64,000 nucleotides of DNA from assembly GCA_024760905.1 (NCBI GenBank), contig CM045733.1, forward strand, positions 32,137,001 to 32,201,000, in the 5' to 3' direction. The notes under the pieces are model-generated. The model saw nothing but the letters and a program-made list of their open reading frames with translations. It did not search any database and was not told where the DNA came from. This stretch comes from Plotosus lineatus. Taxonomy: Eukaryota > Chordata > Actinopteri > Siluriformes > Plotosidae. Below are positions 60,353-64,000 of the stretch, piece by piece. The first letter of the stretch is position 1; each line of letters starts with the position of its first letter. The translations under genes and the position numbers were made by a program.

Positions 60353-60395
60353 AAAATAAAGGACAGGACAAAGACTTTCTATTGAAACTCCATTT

Positions 60396-60447
60396 ATCAC
60401 TACAGATCTGTTTAGGGTGGTGAAACCATCCTCTCTCTTCAGGTGAT
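60396..60447 (-). ncRNA. Hammerhead ribozyme relic, GAAA box lost (left arm)
   Basis: Minus strand: ATCAC, CTGAAGA, shortened stem II, then CCCTAAAC where copy 1 has CCCCTCGAAAC, then AGATCTGT, A, GTGAT. Loss of CG replaces the invariant G12 of GAAA with T and weakens stem II. It is predicted inactive. Confidence 0.65.
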
Positions 60448-60463
60448 TATAGAAGATTCTATA

Positions 60464-60518
60464 ATCACCTGAAGAGAGAGAGGATGGTTTCACCACCCCT
60501 AAACAGATCTGTAGTGAT
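60464..60518 (+). ncRNA. Hammerhead ribozyme relic, GAAA box lost (right arm)
   Basis: Plus strand: ATCAC, CTGAAGA, GAGAGAGG...CCACCCCT, TAAA in place of GAAA, ACAGATCTGT, A, GTGAT. It shares the G12 loss with the left arm, so the mutation came before the palindrome formed or was spread by gene conversion. Confidence 0.65.
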
Positions 60519-60625
60519 AAATGGAGTTTCAATAGAAAGTCTTTGTCCTGTCCTTTTATTTTTGTTTATTTGCTCTACCAAAAAGTATTGAGCACTCTCC
60601 TACGGAAGGATCTACTCAGAAAATC

Positions 60626-60626
<1 letters not shown>

Positions 60627-60671
<45 letters not shown>
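60627..60671. repeat. (TC)n/(TA)n microsatellite right of copy 2
   Basis: CTCTCTCTCTCTC followed by a TA run. Confidence 0.95.
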
Positions 60672-60674
<3 letters not shown>

Positions 60675-60694
60675 TTATATTGAATTCAACTATA

Positions 60695-60800
60695 TAATTC
60701 TATAGATTTTTTCAAACTATAGGACCCTCATTCTACAGAAGGCGGTTCTATAGAAAATAGCTCTATACAAAAGTTTCAAAGTGGTTTCTATAGAAAATAA
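60695..60800. repeat. TTCTATAGAA-type motif cluster 2
   Basis: TTCTATAGATT, TTCTACAGAAGG, TTCTATAGAAAATAG, CTCTATACA and TTTCTATAGAAAATAA lie in about 100 bp, followed by a GATGAT tract at 60803-60832. Confidence 0.6.
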
Positions 60801-60849
60801 TGACGATGATGATGATGATGGTGATGATGATAAATGCAAAAGAACATTT

Positions 60850-60996
60850 TTTTTTACATTTACAGCAGTTAGCAGATGTCCAGAGAGATTTACAGAAGTG
60901 CTTTAAAGTCTCTATCAGTGAATATTCTTATACTGGTTTGTTAGAACACAGACTAATTATATCTTCAGTCAAACTCAGTCTGTATGTGTGTGGGTT

Positions 60997-61056
<60 letters not shown>

Positions 61057-62690
61057 TTTGTATACAGCATAGTACTTAATCTAAGTACTGCTGAAAAAGG
61101 TATGTTCTCAGCCATTGTTTGAAGATACCCATTGACTCAGCTGTCCAGATGTCCAGAGGAAGTTCATTCCACCACCTTGAAGCCAGAACAAAGAATTTAG
61201 ATGCATTTTCCCTTGTCCCTTGGTAGAGGTCTAGCAGTGCTAGAGGATCAGAGAGAACATAGTGTGAGGTGTAATAATTACTTTGAGGTAGGAAGGTGCA
61301 GATCCATTTTTGGCTTTGTAGGCAAGCATTAGTGTTTTAAATGAAATGCAAACGGCTACAGAAAGCCAGTGTAAGTAGCATAGCAGTGCTGTGGTGCAGG
61401 AAAATTTGGGAAGGTTGAAAAAAAAAAAGCCATGCAGCTACATTCTGGATCATCTGTAGTGGTCAAATAGCACTCAAGGGTAGTTCTGCCAGGAGTGAGT
61501 TGTAGTAATCTAGTTTTGAGATGTCAAGGGATTGAACCTGTATCTGAGTAACATTAGTGTAAAAAAATGGGTGAATCCTTTGCCTGTTAAAGAGAATAAA
61601 TAAATACAATCAAGAAAGATTAGTGATATAAGAAGAGAATGACAGGTAATTGTCCAAGGTTACTCCAAGGCTTCATGCAGTGCCTGAAAGAGAGATCACA
61701 GCATTGCCCAAGGAGACTGCAAGATGTTGATGTGGGGATGAGTTAGATAGGATGAACAACAATCCAGCCTTGCTGGAATTAAACTTCAGCTGGTGAGCTG
61801 CCAGGTATGCAGAGATCCGTGCAGAAGCATCCGTGTCTCAGAGAGGAAAAGAGAGAACAATTTGGATGTCATTTGCATAAACGTGTTATGAGAACCAATG
61901 TAAGGATATGACATCACCAAAGGACCTAGTGTGAAGAGAGGACAGAAGGTAACCAAGAACTGAGCCTTGGGGAACACCAGTGGAAAGTCGGCATGGAGAA
62001 GATGTGGATCCAATCCATGTAACCTCATATGAAAGACTTTTCAGGTAGGAAGAAAACCACTGCCATGTCACACCATAAATTCCTAGACTCCTGAGGATGG
62101 ACAAGAGAGTCTTGTGGTTGATCATGTCAAAGGTTACTGAAAGGTCGAGTGGATAAAAACTGATGACATCTTGACTGATCTTGCAGCATGCAGCTTCTCT
62201 GTAACAGCCAAGAGTGCTGTCTCTGTGGAATGTGCTTCATTGAAGCCAGATTGATTAGGGTCAAGGGGGTTATTTTGCAAAAGATAGCAAGACATTTGGT
62301 TATAAATAGTGCATTCAAGAATTTTGGAAAGGAAAGAAAGGAATGATACCGGTCTGTAGTTGCTGATGTACGATGGATCCAGAGAGGGTTTCTTTAAGAT
62401 GGGTAATACCCTGGCTCTTTTGAACGCTGTTGATACCTGACCAGATGATATGGAGTTATTGATGATAATGGATATAAATGGAAAAAGGTCTTGATAGATA
62501 GTTTGGATTATTATGGAAGGAATTGGATCCAGTGAGCAGGTGGTGGCATTGCATGATGAGATAACTTGCTGGATGTCTTCATTTTTGTGGTTGATAAACT
62601 GTGCAAGGGAAGGGGAAGCGGAATCTACACTGTGTCGTGTAGGAGTTGGGGTGGGAGTAAATGTCCGACAGGTGCCCACTTTGCGCCATG
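60850..62690 (-). mobile_element. Nimb/I-type LINE, 3' half, decayed
   Basis: Minus frame 62679-62134 reads ATTCSLDPIPSIIIQTIYQD, TAFKRARVLPILKKPSLDPS, NYRPVSFLSFLSKILECTIY and DPNQSGFNEAHSTETALLAV. 62125-61886 continues with INHKTLLSILRSLGIYGV and LSTGVPQGSVLGYLLSSLHT. Further 3' sequence to 61080 includes WWNELPLDIWTAESM-like C-terminus. Frames are broken. A (GT)n tract at 61001-61052 lies near the 3' end. It is closely related to the fragment at 58141. Confidence 0.75.
61001..61052. repeat. (GT)n microsatellite
   Basis: GT dinucleotides with one GTATGT interruption. Confidence 0.95.
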
Positions 62691-64000
62691 TTTATGCACC
62701 TTTTGGAGGTAAACAATACATACTGATACTAAAAATGCAAAAAATGATTCTCAGCATATCCATCCAGTCAAAAGAAATGTCCAGTTTCGTGTTTTTTTTT
62801 TCCTGAGTATGCATGGTAGGCATATATTAGGTGACATCATCAGCTATCTAGGTCTCTGTGCAACAGTGATCACACTCAACAAACACAAAGTCTGTCTATT
62901 TAATGGGTCATCTGAATCATACTTCATTTTACAGCTGATTTTGTTTGTCTGTCTTTTCAACAATTAATCATTTTTATTCAAATAATTTGTTAAGCAGTAC
63001 AAAACAAACACCCTAACAAAAAACCTAAAGGTGAGCAGATTAAATGAATTTTAAACAAAAGTTTTAATGAATTATTACAGGCTGGCTGACATACACATCA
63101 TTACCACAGTGCTCCAAAAAGTACCTGTACTATATGCTTTCATAATGATGTGCAATATTTCTTTAAATCATGGCGTTTTTTTAAAACTGTGCATAGTTGC
63201 CAAGCTACAGCATGGTGCTTATCAAGAACATTTCAAATGTTTCTTTAAAGCTTACGTATGAACCATTATAATGAAATTTGCATATAATGCAATCTCTGAT
63301 TAATGATTAAAAAGCACAATCTGGCAAAATGTCTTTCAAAAAACATTTGCTTTCTTTTAACATAGACAGAAACCTCAGTCTAAATGTCTTCTAAAAATGT
63401 AGAAAAAGTGAACAGGGTAATGAAATGTTAAGAAAATAGGGCAATTGGTGTTACTCTTGATCCATTGATATGTAATACTGTACATGGAGGCTATCAGAGC
63501 TGAAACAGGAAAAAATGTCACGAAAATTCTTCTCCAGGACTGTTCGGTCAGTCTTTCTAAAATTGCTTGTTAAGACAGAAGGCCTGCTGTCACTGAAACT
63601 TGAAAATCATACGTCATGGTTGGGTGTCTCTGAGAGACATAAACATCTGTTGAATCATGTTAGACTAATGTCTCAAAACAACAGTTTTAAAATTCCAATT
63701 TCACAAGAATAACATAAAACAGTAATTATTTAATCTGATTTATTATTTAGGATGGCAGTACTGCATCTAGCATTTGAGAGCAACACAATTATTAATTTGG
63801 AAAGTTGTTTTTTTAACCCTCATATTGTGCATCACATGTTTTTACCCTTCAAATGCAATTTGGGGCTCTTTTTTCATCTTGTACACATTTTGTTATATAA
63901 ATATGGACATTGAAAATCCTACTGGCTCTTGCTAGAATCTGCACATAAACAGAAAGCATTCAGTGGGCGGCATGTGATTAGCAAGGGATTAGCATGTCTT
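62691..64000. other. No gene seen
   Basis: AT-rich sequence. No exon, repeat family or RNA motif recognised up to the window end. Confidence 0.4.

Larger units (their letters stand above)
60358..60626. mobile_element. Penelope-like terminal sequence as a large palindrome (copy 2)
   Basis: The arms at 60358-60454 and 60458-60557 are near-perfect reverse complements with almost no spacer. The right arm extends into 60565-60626 (CTCTACCAAAAAGTATTGAG, CTCCTACGGAAGGATCTACT), which is the outer sequence on the left of copy 1. The two palindromes are therefore the same structure in opposite orientation. Both arms hold a hammerhead-like sequence with a damaged core. Confidence 0.6.

Overview
The window is animal nuclear DNA, almost certainly from a ray-finned (teleost) fish. 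It has spliced exons with GT/GC–AG introns, long (TA)n, (GT)n and (TC)n microsatellites, and a teleost set of transposons: Rex3, L2/Maui-type, Nimb/I-type and RTE-type LINEs, an R2/NeSL-type LINE with a restriction-like endonuclease, Penelope-like ends, Tc1, Tigger/pogo and hAT elements, and several tRNA-derived SINE families.

Only one host gene is clear. It is cmas, encoding CMP-sialic acid synthetase (N-acylneuraminate cytidylyltransferase), on the + strand. Seven exons (exon 2 to the last) lie at 8307-8449, 11221-11370, 11638-11771, 18022-18116, 18213-18384, 23500-23665 and 25496-25692. They join in frame without a stop and give about 351 residues from a nucleotide-binding loop to the natural stop. 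Exon 1, which should carry the N-terminal CTP-binding motif, was not found and is probably upstream of the window. The introns are full of insertions, including a Rex3 LINE with a 14-bp target duplication in intron 4.

Layout: 0-8 kb holds a Tc1 remnant, SINEs and an antisense L2 LINE split by the 3' half of an R2/NeSL-type LINE. 8.3-25.7 kb is cmas. At 21.4-22.7 kb, inside intron 6, a Penelope-like palindrome and a Tigger element sit in (TA)n tracts. 26-64 kb has no recognisable host gene apart from one unidentified candidate exon near 41.9 kb. It holds an RTE-type LINE with two shorter relatives (27-30, 45.3 and 46.3-47.3 kb), a decayed Rex3 (35.5-39.6 kb), two nearly identical hAT elements in opposite orientation (38.2 and 51.6 kb), a solo LTR (42.3 kb), many SINEs, two Nimb/I-type LINE fragments (58 and 61-62.7 kb) and a second Penelope-like palindrome (60.4 kb).

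The most interesting signal is the palindromic Penelope-like sequence. The copy at 21.6 kb folds by eye into a complete hammerhead ribozyme on the minus strand. Both copies at 60.4 kb have lost the catalytic G of the GAAA box. Second is a SINE family whose body looks like an RTE LINE with its middle deleted; the LINE and an in-frame deleted LINE derivative are both present here. All identifications come from reading the sequence; no database search was run.
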